Source: CAZSHG01 sp964606695 [NCBI: uncultured bacterium]
GTDB taxonomy: Bacteria; UBP14; UBA6098
NCBI GenBank assembly: GCA_964606695.1
Contig: CAZSHG010000041.1
Span: 2,426 to 19,320, forward strand
DNA: 16,895 nt
Reading direction: 5' to 3'
Part shown: piece by piece, positions 1 through 7,214 of the stretch
How the letters are laid out: every line of letters begins with the position of its first letter
Numbering within the stretch: the first letter of the stretch is position 1
Made by a program: the position numbers and the translations under genes
Notes under the pieces: generated by a model
What the model saw: only the letters and a program-made list of their open reading frames with translations
Told to the model about the DNA's origin: nothing
Databases searched by the model: none

Positions 1-239
1 AAGGGGTGGCGACGAAGTCGACGGGGTAGTTGAAAGACGATGAAACACCCCGGCCTACGGGCACCCTTCTTTGGGAAAGAGGGGAATTCCCCTTCATGAT
101 TGAAGGGGTGGCGACGAAGTCGACGGGGTAGTTGAAAGACGATGAAACACCCCGGCCTACGGGCACCCTTCTTTGGGAAAGAGGGGAATTCCCCTTCATG
201 ATTGAAGGGGTGGCGACGAAGTCGACGGGGTAGTTGAAA
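1..239. repeat. 102-bp perfect tandem repeat array, 2.3 copies
   Basis: Copies lie at 1-102, 103-204 and 205-239; the last is cut after 35 nt, where the sequence diverges into the ribosome-binding site of the next gene. The first two copies are identical base for base. Each unit holds several self-complementary parts: CGAC-gaa-GTCG near its start, CCCTTCTTT-ggg-AAAGAGGGG, the palindrome AGGGGAATTCCCCT, and across each junction CCCCTTCA-tgat-TGAAGGGG. The array is open at the left edge, so its true length is unknown. There are no variable spacers, so it is not a CRISPR. It resembles the short palindromic intergenic repeats found elsewhere in this window, here amplified in tandem. Confidence 0.95.
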
Positions 240-252
240 AAAGGAGGACATG

Positions 253-1131
253 ATGGAAATTAAAATAATCGATAAAAACGTCATTATCGAGCTAACCGAG
301 CTGGAGTTCGCGGCGTTCGAGACGATGTTCAATAACCTGAATAACGACCATAATGTCTATGTTTCCGGCGCGGATTGGCCGGGTTGGTCTGTTTATAATG
401 GGAGTTATTCGGATAAACTAAAGCCCATGCATCTTTGCCGGTGTATCGGAGAAGCATGCGCCGTGGAGCAAGCCGGGCCGTTGGATTTGCTGTCGCTTTA
501 TCCCTTCTGGAAATACGGTTTCTGTTTCGGCGATATCGGGCAGGTTCGGTTGAATTTCACCGAGATCGATCCTCACAAGAAGGCGAATCTGTCGGACGAG
601 TTTGGAATGGGATTCTGCGCGTGGGCGATGGAGGAGATTTTCGATTGCGATAGTTGGTGCGACACCGCAGACGCTCTGGATGAAGGAACAGTGAAGGCCC
701 TCGGGTTATCGAGACCGGATTTTGTCTGCACGTTCAAAGACGGCAGTCTTGGCTTTTTCGAGGCGAAAGGGACTACACGGGGGCGCGGAGCGGCTAACTC
801 GCAGGCGAGGGATGGTAAAAAGCAAACAGCGCAGTTGGAGCCGATAGGCGGGGTTGTGAGTGTGCGATGTTGCACGGCGGTCAGTATTGAGGACGACGGG
901 GCGTCTCGAAATACGAGAATTTTGTTGCAAGACCCGCCAGCTGATTGCGATTCGGTAAAAGTGCGAATCGATCCGGCAAGGATTCGAGAAGCGGCGAGGG
1001 CGAGGGGGTATCGCGAAAAACTATTCGGCGATATCACGACGCTGTTCAAATGTGGCGAGAAAAGGTTATCGCTGAAGAGAACCCCGTTCGTGCCGGAAAA
1101 ACGGCATGGCTGGCTGGAAATAATGAAGTAA
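253..1131 (+). CDS. Orphan PD-(D/E)XK nuclease-like protein, function unknown
   Basis: This 292-residue protein has no signal peptide or membrane segment, so it should be cytoplasmic. I do not recognise a named family, but residues 155-172 carry a PD-(D/E)XK-type core: Pro155-Asp156, a short strand, then Glu170-Ala171-Lys172. A Glu-rich helix lies before it (Glu116, Glu127, Glu128) and a Lys/Gln segment after it (residues 189-194), as in the catalytic fold of restriction endonucleases, recombination nucleases and Holliday-junction resolvases. The N-terminal 110 residues are rich in Trp, Cys and Asp and unassigned. Two ATGs stand in tandem at 250 and 253. AGGAGG at 242-247 is only 2 nt from the first but 5 nt from the second, so 253 is chosen. 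The gene stands alone, with the 102-bp array directly upstream and a terminator plus dispersed repeats downstream, a setting typical of accessory DNA. Nuclease activity is an inference from the motif. Confidence 0.8.
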   Translation: MEIKIIDKNVIIELTELEFAAFETMFNNLNNDHNVYVSGADWPGWSVYNGSYSDKLKPMHLCRCIGEACAVEQAGPLDLLSLYPFWKYGFCFGDIGQVRLNFTEIDPHKKANLSDEFGMGFCAWAMEEIFDCDSWCDTADALDEGTVKALGLSRPDFVCTFKDGSLGFFEAKGTTRGRGAANSQARDGKKQTAQLEPIGGVVSVRCCTAVSIEDDGASRNTRILLQDPPADCDSVKVRIDPARIREAARARGYREKLFGDITTLFKCGEKRLSLKRTPFVPEKRHGWLEIMK

Positions 1132-1134
1132 TTT

Positions 1135-1175
1135 AGAATGCAGAATGCAGAATGGATTCTCGTTTTCGCGGGAAT
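1135..1175. repeat. Heptamer tandem plus interspersed palindrome, copy 1
   Basis: AGAATGC, AGAATGC and AGAATGG stand in tandem at 1135-1155. They run into an imperfect palindrome with arms ATTCTCG (1156-1162) and CGGGAAT (1169-1175), followed by GAC. The same GGATTC...GGAATGAC frame recurs at 1264-1290, so this is one member of a dispersed family. Such elements are common in intergenic DNA of uncultured bacteria and often yield spurious short reading frames. Confidence 0.7.
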
Positions 1176-1180
1176 GACAA

Positions 1181-1208
1181 AGGGGCGGCTGGGGTGGCCG
1201 CCTTTTTT
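1181..1208 (+). terminator. Intrinsic terminator of the nuclease-like gene
   Basis: The stem GGCGGC (1184-1189) pairs with GCCGCC (1197-1202) across a 7-nt loop and is followed by six T at 1203-1208. It lies 50 nt after the stop codon of the plus-strand gene. Confidence 0.85.
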
Positions 1209-1235
1209 ATATTAGAACCCTCCGGCATAAGGCCA

Positions 1236-1290
1236 CCTCCCTTGCTAAGGGAGGCGGAAGAATGGATTCCCGATCGGGGTCGGGAATGAC
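1236..1290. repeat. Two adjacent interspersed palindromes
   Basis: The first has arms CCTCCCTT (1236-1243) and AAGGGAGG (1247-1254) with a 3-nt loop. The second has arms ATTCCCGA (1266-1273) and TCGGGAAT (1280-1287) with a 6-nt loop, and is followed by GAC. The second matches the family at 1156-1175. Both are perfect inverted repeats and neither is followed by a T-run, so they are more likely dispersed repeats than terminators. Confidence 0.75.
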
Positions 1291-1322
1291 ATAAAAGAAC
1301 CGCACCCTTAAGGATGCGGTTC
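1291..1322 (-). terminator. Intrinsic terminator of the RND efflux operon
   Basis: The arms GAACCGCA (1297-1304) and TGCGGTTC (1315-1322) form a perfect 8-bp stem with a 10-nt loop. Read on the minus strand, the stem is followed by TTTTAT (1296-1291). It lies 45 nt beyond the stop codon of the RND pump gene and is the natural end of that operon. Confidence 0.8.
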
Positions 1323-1337
1323 GATAATTGGACGTCT

Positions 1338-1354
1338 CTTCGACTTCGCTCAGG
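1338..1354. repeat. Short CTTCGAC...GCTCAGG dispersed motif
   Basis: CTTCGAC at 1338-1344 followed by GCTCAGG at 1348-1354 resembles a core motif often seen in dispersed bacterial repeats. A related pair (CTTCGAC then GCTCAGG) occurs inside the coding region at 15736-15759. It lies in the 3' untranslated part of the efflux operon. Confidence 0.4.
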
Positions 1355-1367
1355 GGATTGTTTTTTT

Positions 1368-4300
1368 TCATTCCAAAGAATCACCCCTTTTCTCCGCGCC
1401 TATCGAATAGGCGGCGGGGAGGAAGAAGAGGGTCAGGAAGAGCGAATATAGCAGGCCGCCGATGACAGCGATTGCCATAGGTTTCAGCATGTCGCCGCCC
1501 TCGCCCAAATTCAGTGCCAGCGGGATGAGGCCGCATATCGTGGTGAGCTGGGTCATCAGGATGGGGCGGATTCTTATCGGCGCGGCGATTCTGATGGATT
1601 CGAGACGCGATTTGCCCATTTTGCGGAAATCCTCGGCGAGGGTCATCAGAACAACCCCCTGAGAGGTGATTCCGCCCATCATCACGACGAGGCCGATTTG
1701 CGCCGTTACTCCGAGAGGATCGCCGGACAGGAATAGGGCAAAGAATGCTCCGGTCAGGGCCAGCGGGACATTCAGGATGATGAGGAACGGCAGGGAGAAG
1801 GACTCGAATTTGATCGCCAGAATGACGAAGGCGAAGAGTATCGCGAAGGTGAGAATCAGTATCATGTTCTGCTGGTTCTCTTTCATCATCTCGGCCTGTC
1901 CGCCCATCTCGAAGCCGATTTCGGCGGGGCGTTCGAGGCTTTCGACCGCCGAACGCGCGCGGGCGACAGCCTCGCCGACGCTTATATTATCGGCGTCCGC
2001 GGCCACGATGACCTGTTTAATCTGGTCTTCGCGGACGATTTCGATGGGGCCTACCGAACGACGCACCTCCGCGACGTCGCGAAGATAGATGGGGCGCCCG
2101 TTTTCGTTGCGGAGGACGAGCCATTCGAGGTCCTCTTTGCCGGAAAACTCCTGTTCGGGGACCATCACGCGGATGTCGTAATACTCGTTGCCGTCGCGGA
2201 ACTGGGTCGATACGACTCCGGTAATCAGTGCCCGGAGGGTTTTTGCGATTTGCCCGGTGGATAGCCCGAGGGCCGATGCGCGGGCGCGGTCTATGTGAAC
2301 CCGGTATTCGGGCTTGTTCATGTCCATGGATATCTGGACGTTTTCGAGTCCCTCGGTGGTATTGAGAGCGCCTCTTACTTTCTGAGCGAAGGCGTAAATT
2401 CCTTCGATTTCCGGGCCCGAAACTTTTACCTCGACTTCTTGAGAGCCCATTCGCTTGATCCCCTTGACTTTCATCTGTGTGATGGGGATATTGGCTCCGG
2501 GAGCTTGAATTTTGCCGATAATGGGTTTAATCTTGTCGATGAATTCCACTGTCGAGATGTCCCTTTCGGATTTGGAAACCAGCTGGACATCGACCTCCCC
2601 CTCGCTGGCAATTTCGGCAGTGGCGAGTCCCCAGACTCTTCCGCCCGCGAGGGAGAACATGCTTTTGATTTCCGGTATTCCGTCGAGGGATTCCTCGATT
2701 TTCATAAGCAGGGAATCGACGACGCCGACAGCAGTTCCAGCGGGCATTTTGACCTTGACCATAATACGGCCGTCATCCGGCTGGGGCAGGAACTCCGTGC
2801 CGGTTTTGCCTACCAGGAATATCCCCACGCCGAAGAGGGCTAAGAACAGAATTATCACCAACATGCGCAATCGCAGAACCGGAGCGAGAATGCGCTGGTA
2901 TGCCCGCGTTAGGGCTTTGACAATCCCATCGAAAGCCGCCGCGATGCCTTTTAGCTTGCCCTTTTTCTCTCGCTTCAGCAGGCCGGAAGTCAGCGCGGGG
3001 GTCAATGTCAGCGCGACTATGAGGCTTATGAGAACGATGGATGCAATCACGAGAACGAGTTCTCTGAAGAGGAGTGAGGTGAGGCCATGTATCAGCAGGA
3101 AGGGGAGGAATATTGCGAGGAAGGTCAGGGTCGCGGCGAAAATCGCGCCGGATACCTCGCTGGCGCCCTCGAAGGAGTAATCGTCCTTGTCCTCGGATTT
3201 CAGGCGGGTGATATTCTCCATCACCACAATGGAGTTATCGAGAATCACACCGAGGGAAACCACCAATCCTCCGAGGGAGAAGAGGTTGAGCGAAAACCCC
3301 GCGCTCTTCATGATAAAGAAATTCGCCAGCAGGGTTACGGGCAGGGCGACCAGCATCACCACAACCTGGCGCCATCTTCCGAGGAAGAGATAAACGACAA
3401 GAATGACCAGCAGGGCCGCGAAAATCGCCGAGGTCTGGACGCTGCTGATTGCTTGAGTTACATAAGTGCCCTGGTCTTCGACGTAATCGAATACGATATC
3501 GTCGGGGATTTGGGCTTCGAGTTCTGCCAATTTGACCTTTACGGCCTCCGATACTCGGACGGTGTTGGCGTCGGACTGTTTGAGGACGTTCAGTTTGACG
3601 CAAGGCTCGCTATTGAAACGGGTGTTGACGCGCATCTCCTCGTGGGAATCTTCGACCGAGGCGACATCGCGGAGGCGGACATCGCGGCCATCGACGCTGG
3701 CGACGACTATATCCTGTATTTCCTCGAGGCTCTCGAATTCGCCCATGGTTCGGGCGATTATCTCATGCCTGCCGGTGGTAACTCGTCCGGCGAACATCTC
3801 GACATTCTCCTCGAAAAGCTTTGAGGAAATCATCGCGGGGGTGAGGCCGTAAGCCTCCAATCTTCGGGGGTCGAGATGGACTCGAATTTCCCGGGATAGA
3901 CCTCCGACTACCTCGACGCCGGCGGTGCCGTCCACGGCGTTGAGCCTGTCCGTGAGCCAATTCTCCGACCAGTCGCGAAGCCATACCAGATCGCGCCTGG
4001 GGGAGGTTACCGTAACCTGCATAACCGGCAACTGGGAGGGGTCGGCCTTGATTATCACCGGCGGATCCATATCGGGCGGGAAGGTTCGGGCGGCTCGGCC
4101 CATCGCCGTCGTTACATCCTGATAGGCCTCTTCGACACTTACCCCGTATTCGAAATTGACCAGAAGGGTATACATCCCCTCGATACTGGAAGAACTCATA
4201 TAATCGAGATTATCCACCGTAGCTATGACGCGCTCGATAGGCTCGGCGACGTTGGTCTCGATTTCCTCGGGGGTGGCTCCGCGCCACCAGATGTGGATTT

Positions 4301-4436
4301 TTATCATCGGGTAGGTTATCGTCGGCAGATAATCGACCTCGAGATTTTGAAAACTGTATATTCCAACGGCGATTACGGCGATGGTGAGCACCGTAATCGC
4401 AACCGGTCTTAAAAGGGAGCTTCGTGTGATGTTCAT
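1368..4436 (-). CDS. RND multidrug efflux pump, inner-membrane subunit (AcrB/HAE1 type)
   Basis: At 1022 residues it has the usual RND size and the duplicated plan of the family. TM1 is at about 12-29, a large periplasmic region follows to about 330, then TM2-6 at about 335-482. The second half repeats this, with TM7 at about 524-542, a periplasmic loop, and TM8-12 from about 857 to 1010. Members move hydrophobic compounds out through an adaptor and an outer-membrane channel, driven by protons. The TM4 proton-relay site reads LGVILDNSIVVMENI: Asp400 matches the first Asp of the AcrB pair, but the second is Asn401. In TM10 the position of the AcrB lysine appears to be Gln926 (GGITSQGVVL). Both changes occur in other RND pumps. 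The start ATG overlaps the adaptor's TAA by one base (TAATG), implying translational coupling. The substrate cannot be told from the sequence. Confidence 0.95.
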   Translation of the reverse strand: MNITRSSLLRPVAITVLTIAVIAVGIYSFQNLEVDYLPTITYPMIKIHIWWRGATPEEIETNVAEPIERVIATVDNLDYMSSSSIEGMYTLLVNFEYGVSVEEAYQDVTTAMGRAARTFPPDMDPPVIIKADPSQLPVMQVTVTSPRRDLVWLRDWSENWLTDRLNAVDGTAGVEVVGGLSREIRVHLDPRRLEAYGLTPAMISSKLFEENVEMFAGRVTTGRHEIIARTMGEFESLEEIQDIVVASVDGRDVRLRDVASVEDSHEEMRVNTRFNSEPCVKLNVLKQSDANTVRVSEAVKVKLAELEAQIPDDIVFDYVEDQGTYVTQAISSVQTSAIFAALLVILVVYLFLGRWRQVVVMLVALPVTLLANFFIMKSAGFSLNLFSLGGLVVSLGVILDNSIVVMENITRLKSEDKDDYSFEGASEVSGAIFAATLTFLAIFLPFLLIHGLTSLLFRELVLVIASIVLISLIVALTLTPALTSGLLKREKKGKLKGIAAAFDGIVKALTRAYQRILAPVLRLRMLVIILFLALFGVGIFLVGKTGTEFLPQPDDGRIMVKVKMPAGTAVGVVDSLLMKIEESLDGIPEIKSMFSLAGGRVWGLATAEIASEGEVDVQLVSKSERDISTVEFIDKIKPIIGKIQAPGANIPITQMKVKGIKRMGSQEVEVKVSGPEIEGIYAFAQKVRGALNTTEGLENVQISMDMNKPEYRVHIDRARASALGLSTGQIAKTLRALITGVVSTQFRDGNEYYDIRVMVPEQEFSGKEDLEWLVLRNENGRPIYLRDVAEVRRSVGPIEIVREDQIKQVIVAADADNISVGEAVARARSAVESLERPAEIGFEMGGQAEMMKENQQNMILILTFAILFAFVILAIKFESFSLPFLIILNVPLALTGAFFALFLSGDPLGVTAQIGLVVMMGGITSQGVVLMTLAEDFRKMGKSRLESIRIAAPIRIRPILMTQLTTICGLIPLALNLGEGGDMLKPMAIAVIGGLLYSLFLTLFFLPAAYSIGAEKRGDSLE

Positions 4437-5431
4437 TACTTCTCTCCCGTCTTTTTCTCTCCGCCCGCGGGGTTGCCCATGACTCTAACCTGCGCGCCGT
4501 TTTTGAGCTTTTCGTTGCCGGTCCGCACGACGGTTTCGCCGGGGGCAACGCCCTCTATAATCTCAGACTTCCCATCCGTTTCGATTCCGATTTCAACCTC
4601 GCTGGACTGGACTTTGCCGCCGTCCACTACGAATACCACCGGGTTCCCTTTTGCGGACAGGATGATTGCTTCGGTGGGCACGAGAACCGCGCTGTCCGAT
4701 TTTTCGAGGATGAATGAAACCCGCGCGAACATGCCGGTTTTTAGGGATTCCCCAGCCGACGAGGGCAAACTGACCTCGACGGTTCCGGTGCGGGTTCTCA
4801 TGTCGAGGGTCGGGTAAACGCGGGTTACTTTGCCCTCGAAAACCTTGCCGGGAAGGGCGTCCGGGCGGATTTCCGCCTCCATGCCTTTTTTAATTGAGGG
4901 CAGTTCGCGTTCCGGCACAGGGACTTCCACGTGGAGGTTCGACGAATTCTGTATCTCGACCATCTTCTGGCGCTGAGTGACGATATCGCCGGTCTCGACA
5001 CTGCGCATGGCTATTACTCCGCTGATTGGCGCGATTACGGCGATTTCCTGATACTGCCGGGCCGCGAACTCGTAATTTTCCGAATCGCCCCCCTTCAGCC
5101 TCGCGGCGTTGAGGATATCCTCGCGGATGGTCGGGCTGATTTTCGCTATAATGGCGTTTTTCTGGACGTAATCCCCCTCGCGGTAGTTCAGCGATGTTAT
5201 CCTGCCCTCCGACGGCGCGAGGACGTTCGCGGTGATATCCGGGCGGACGGAACCGGGAAGTTCCGCTTTGCGGGCGATTTGTCCCGTCTTCGCGATTGCG
5301 GTGCCGACCAGCGGCGGTTTCTTCTGAGGTGCCTGCGTGCTGTCGTCGTCTTTCGAGCAGGACAGGGAGACAAACCCGAAGGCGATTAACAATCCAGTGA
5401 GGATAATTATGCGTGATTTCATCTTATTCAT
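4436..5431 (-). CDS. RND efflux periplasmic adaptor (membrane fusion) lipoprotein
   Basis: This 331-residue protein links the RND pump to the outer-membrane channel. The N-terminal hydrophobic segment (residues 7-24) ends at Cys25 in a slightly irregular lipobox (VSLSC), so a lipid-anchored protein is likely. The following SKDDD resembles Bacteroidetes lipoprotein signals. Two lipoyl half-motifs lie at about 65-98 (ITANVLAPSEGRITSLNYREG) and 131-163 (VIAPISGVIAMRSVETGD). The segment between them is only about 30 residues, so the alpha-helical hairpin is far shorter than in AcrA. A beta-barrel domain follows (about 165-245, with the TRTGTVEV strand), then a membrane-proximal domain. Start ATG 5431 has AAAGG 7 nt upstream. 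The gene lies 12 nt after the channel gene and overlaps the pump gene by 1 nt. Confidence 0.93.
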   Translation of the reverse strand: MNKMKSRIIILTGLLIAFGFVSLSCSKDDDSTQAPQKKPPLVGTAIAKTGQIARKAELPGSVRPDITANVLAPSEGRITSLNYREGDYVQKNAIIAKISPTIREDILNAARLKGGDSENYEFAARQYQEIAVIAPISGVIAMRSVETGDIVTQRQKMVEIQNSSNLHVEVPVPERELPSIKKGMEAEIRPDALPGKVFEGKVTRVYPTLDMRTRTGTVEVSLPSSAGESLKTGMFARVSFILEKSDSAVLVPTEAIILSAKGNPVVFVVDGGKVQSSEVEIGIETDGKSEIIEGVAPGETVVRTGNEKLKNGAQVRVMGNPAGGEKKTGEK

Positions 5432-5443
5432 GGTGTTGCCTTT

Positions 5444-6724
5444 CTATAGATTCCCGGCGAGGGCGTCGAGCCGCGCCTTTGCGATGTAATATTCTATTAA
5501 AATCGAATTAGCCGACAGCTGAGTTTGCAGAAGGCTGTTTTGCATATCGATGATGTCCATGTTGGAGCGCCGTCCCGCCTCGTATTCGACGAGTCCGAGC
5601 CGAAGATTTTCCTCCGCCTGTGCCGAGGCGTTTTCTTCAATCAAAAAGCGCTGGCGAAGCACTTCCAACTGCTCTGTGAAATTGCGAATGGCGGCGTCGG
5701 TTTCGCGCAGGGTTCTTTCGAGGTCGATTTGTGCGATGTCCGCCGAAACTCGGCTCGCATCGATTTTCTTGCGGGTCGTCATGCCGTCGAAGATTGGCAC
5801 GCTGGCGAAAAGTCCGCCGAACCATCTTTCGTTTTCCGTCGGGGAAAATCCCGCATCGGCGAATTCCCAGCCATACCAGGCTCTCGCGGTTAACGAGGGC
5901 ATCCGCGCGGTTTTTGACCTTCGAATATCGGCCTCGGCCTGCTCGATGAGCGCTGTTTGTTTGCCCACCACCGGCGCAGAGTCGGCAGATATAGTGGAAA
6001 CATCATTTTCGGGCACTTGTTCGACCACATCGCCGGGGATGAAATAGACCGGCGTATTCAAGCCGATAAGCGTCCCGATTGTTCGGCTCATGGATTCGTA
6101 GGAATATTCCGCCTGCAACCGTTTGCCTTCGAGCTGGGACTTGGCTACCTCCCATCGCCCCCGGTCGGTTTCCGATGCCCGCCCGGCGTCGATGAGCAGA
6201 TCGACGAACCGAATGCGTTCGTCGAGCATGGAGAGATTCTCGTCGATGACATCGATCCCCTTCTGAAGGCCGACCAGATTGTAGTATGCCTCCGCGATGC
6301 GCGCCTTGACGGCCTGTTCGAGGATTTCAAGATTCTGACGGGAAACCTCGCGTCCGGCGGACATGTAGTTCATCTCGGCGCGGGTGCGTCCGCCGTCCCA
6401 GATTTTCTGCGACACTCCGCCGGTCAGCAGAATATCCAGCGGGCCGTCGCCGATGAGTGCCTGCTTGGTGTTGGGCACCTGATCGAGAAGCGTCAAATCG
6501 GCGTTTGCGCTTATCTGCGGGAATAATCCTCCGCGCATGGAGAGTATCCGCAGGGAATCGGCTTCGAGCTTCAGCGCCATCGCCTCGAGGGATTCGTTAT
6601 TCTCCTCAGCGCGCTGGAAAAGCCATTCGAGGCTGATCTCCTGCGTGTCGGGCGTCGCCGTCTGGCCGAAAGCCGAACTCAGTAGCCCCGATAATAGGGT
6701 GATAATCAGTAATTTTCGTTTCAT
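5444..6724 (-). CDS. TolC-family outer-membrane efflux channel
   Basis: This 426-residue protein belongs to the outer-membrane efflux protein (TolC/OprM) family, which forms a trimeric channel with a periplasmic alpha-helical tunnel. The signal peptide spans residues 1-20, with predicted cleavage at AFG|QT. Family features are the two pseudo-repeated halves: long Glu/Ala/Leu-rich helices, the GLFPQISANADL strand near residue 66 after the first helix, and a matching KTARMPSLTARAWYG segment in the second half. It ends in the usual long helix, EYYIAKARLDALAGNL. It is the first gene of the operon and the order channel-adaptor-pump is common in FCB bacteria. AAGGAG lies 10 nt before the ATG. Confidence 0.93.
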   Translation of the reverse strand: MKRKLLIITLLSGLLSSAFGQTATPDTQEISLEWLFQRAEENNESLEAMALKLEADSLRILSMRGGLFPQISANADLTLLDQVPNTKQALIGDGPLDILLTGGVSQKIWDGGRTRAEMNYMSAGREVSRQNLEILEQAVKARIAEAYYNLVGLQKGIDVIDENLSMLDERIRFVDLLIDAGRASETDRGRWEVAKSQLEGKRLQAEYSYESMSRTIGTLIGLNTPVYFIPGDVVEQVPENDVSTISADSAPVVGKQTALIEQAEADIRRSKTARMPSLTARAWYGWEFADAGFSPTENERWFGGLFASVPIFDGMTTRKKIDASRVSADIAQIDLERTLRETDAAIRNFTEQLEVLRQRFLIEENASAQAEENLRLGLVEYEAGRRSNMDIIDMQNSLLQTQLSANSILIEYYIAKARLDALAGNL

Positions 6725-6954
6725 ATTGTGAATTCTCCTTGAGATTCGATGTCATCTTTAATTGGACGTGTTAAAACAAGAAAAGTTTAACGCAAATATG
6801 AATTTCTTTTTCCGATGGCAACTGTATTTTGAGATTTAGCCAAATGACTAAAAAAAATAATTGATATCGAGTAGCCCCATATATCCAATACCTTCGAATT
6901 TCGGGGCGAATATTTGCGGATACTTTCCTTTCTCGTCCATGGTCAGAAGTTTCA

Positions 6955-6983
6955 ATTATCAAGACACCTGTGATATTTCGCAA
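6955..6983 (-). promoter_or_regulatory. Candidate promoter of the efflux operon
   Basis: On the minus strand, TTGCGA (6983-6978) and GATAAT (6960-6955) are separated by 17 nt, giving 4/6 and 5/6 matches to the sigma-70 consensus. It would give a leader of about 220 nt before the channel gene at 6724. In such AT-rich DNA chance matches are likely, so support is weak. Confidence 0.35.
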
Positions 6984-6995
6984 CTATCGTGCCAT

Positions 6996-7017
6996 TATTT
7001 GGTAAAATTACCAAATA
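6996..7017. promoter_or_regulatory. Operator-like perfect palindrome upstream of the efflux operon
   Basis: The 10-bp arms TATTTGGTAA and TTACCAAATA are separated by two bases. This is the size and symmetry of a dimeric regulator site. It lies 12 nt upstream of the candidate -35 box at 6983, a position suited to an activator, or to a repressor of another promoter. No regulator gene is adjacent to the operon in this window. Confidence 0.5.
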
Positions 7018-7141
7018 TCGAAATATAATCAAGACCTTTTTTCGATTTGTTAAAAAAACTTTTATTCCATAATTGCTCTCTGCATTTAGTAAGTGTTCCG
7101 AACTATCGGTAACTTCTAAAGATAGCAAAACCAATCAAATC

Positions 7142-7175
7142 AAAGCCCCCATTCGGGGAGAACGGGGGCTTTTTT
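7142..7175. terminator. Intrinsic terminator after the envelope operon
   Basis: The arms AAAGCCCCC (7142-7150) and GGGGGCTTT (7164-7172) form a perfect 9-bp stem with a 13-nt loop. On the plus strand T continues to 7175. On the minus strand, the direction of the gene ending at 7215, the stem is followed by a broken T-rich tract (TTTGATTTGATTGG). It probably ends the minus-strand envelope operon and may work in both directions. Confidence 0.75.
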
Positions 7176-7214
7176 CGCAGGGGATGCGGCGCGAATCGCC
7201 GCTATACGATCGAC

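Larger units (their letters stand above)
6725..7214. other. AT-rich intergenic region between two minus-strand operons
   Basis: These 490 nt are visibly AT-rich against the GC-richer flanks. The two short minus-strand frames here have no credible ribosome-binding site or protein-like composition, and I see no gene. The region holds the terminator of the upstream envelope operon (7142-7175), a perfect palindrome (6996-7017), a candidate promoter (6955-6983), and about 220 nt of probable leader before the channel gene. I found no recognisable riboswitch in that leader. Confidence 0.7.

Noticed and set aside
1-239. Possible CRISPR array from regularly repeated sequence
   Set aside because: The whole 102-bp unit repeats without variable spacers, and no cas genes are in view; it is a simple tandem repeat.
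573-1049. 158-codon minus-strand frame inside the nuclease-like gene
   Set aside because: It is a shadow of a gene with a clear ribosome-binding site and a recognisable catalytic motif, and has no protein-like features of its own.
1133-1384. Minus-strand frame of 83 codons
   Set aside because: Its sequence is the translation of dispersed palindromic repeats (segments like SFPRKRESI and HSRPRSGIH), it crosses two terminators and overlaps the end of the RND gene.
6771-7134. Two short overlapping minus-strand frames in the AT-rich gap
   Set aside because: Neither has a ribosome-binding site or plausible domain, and they overlap each other and the candidate regulatory sites.
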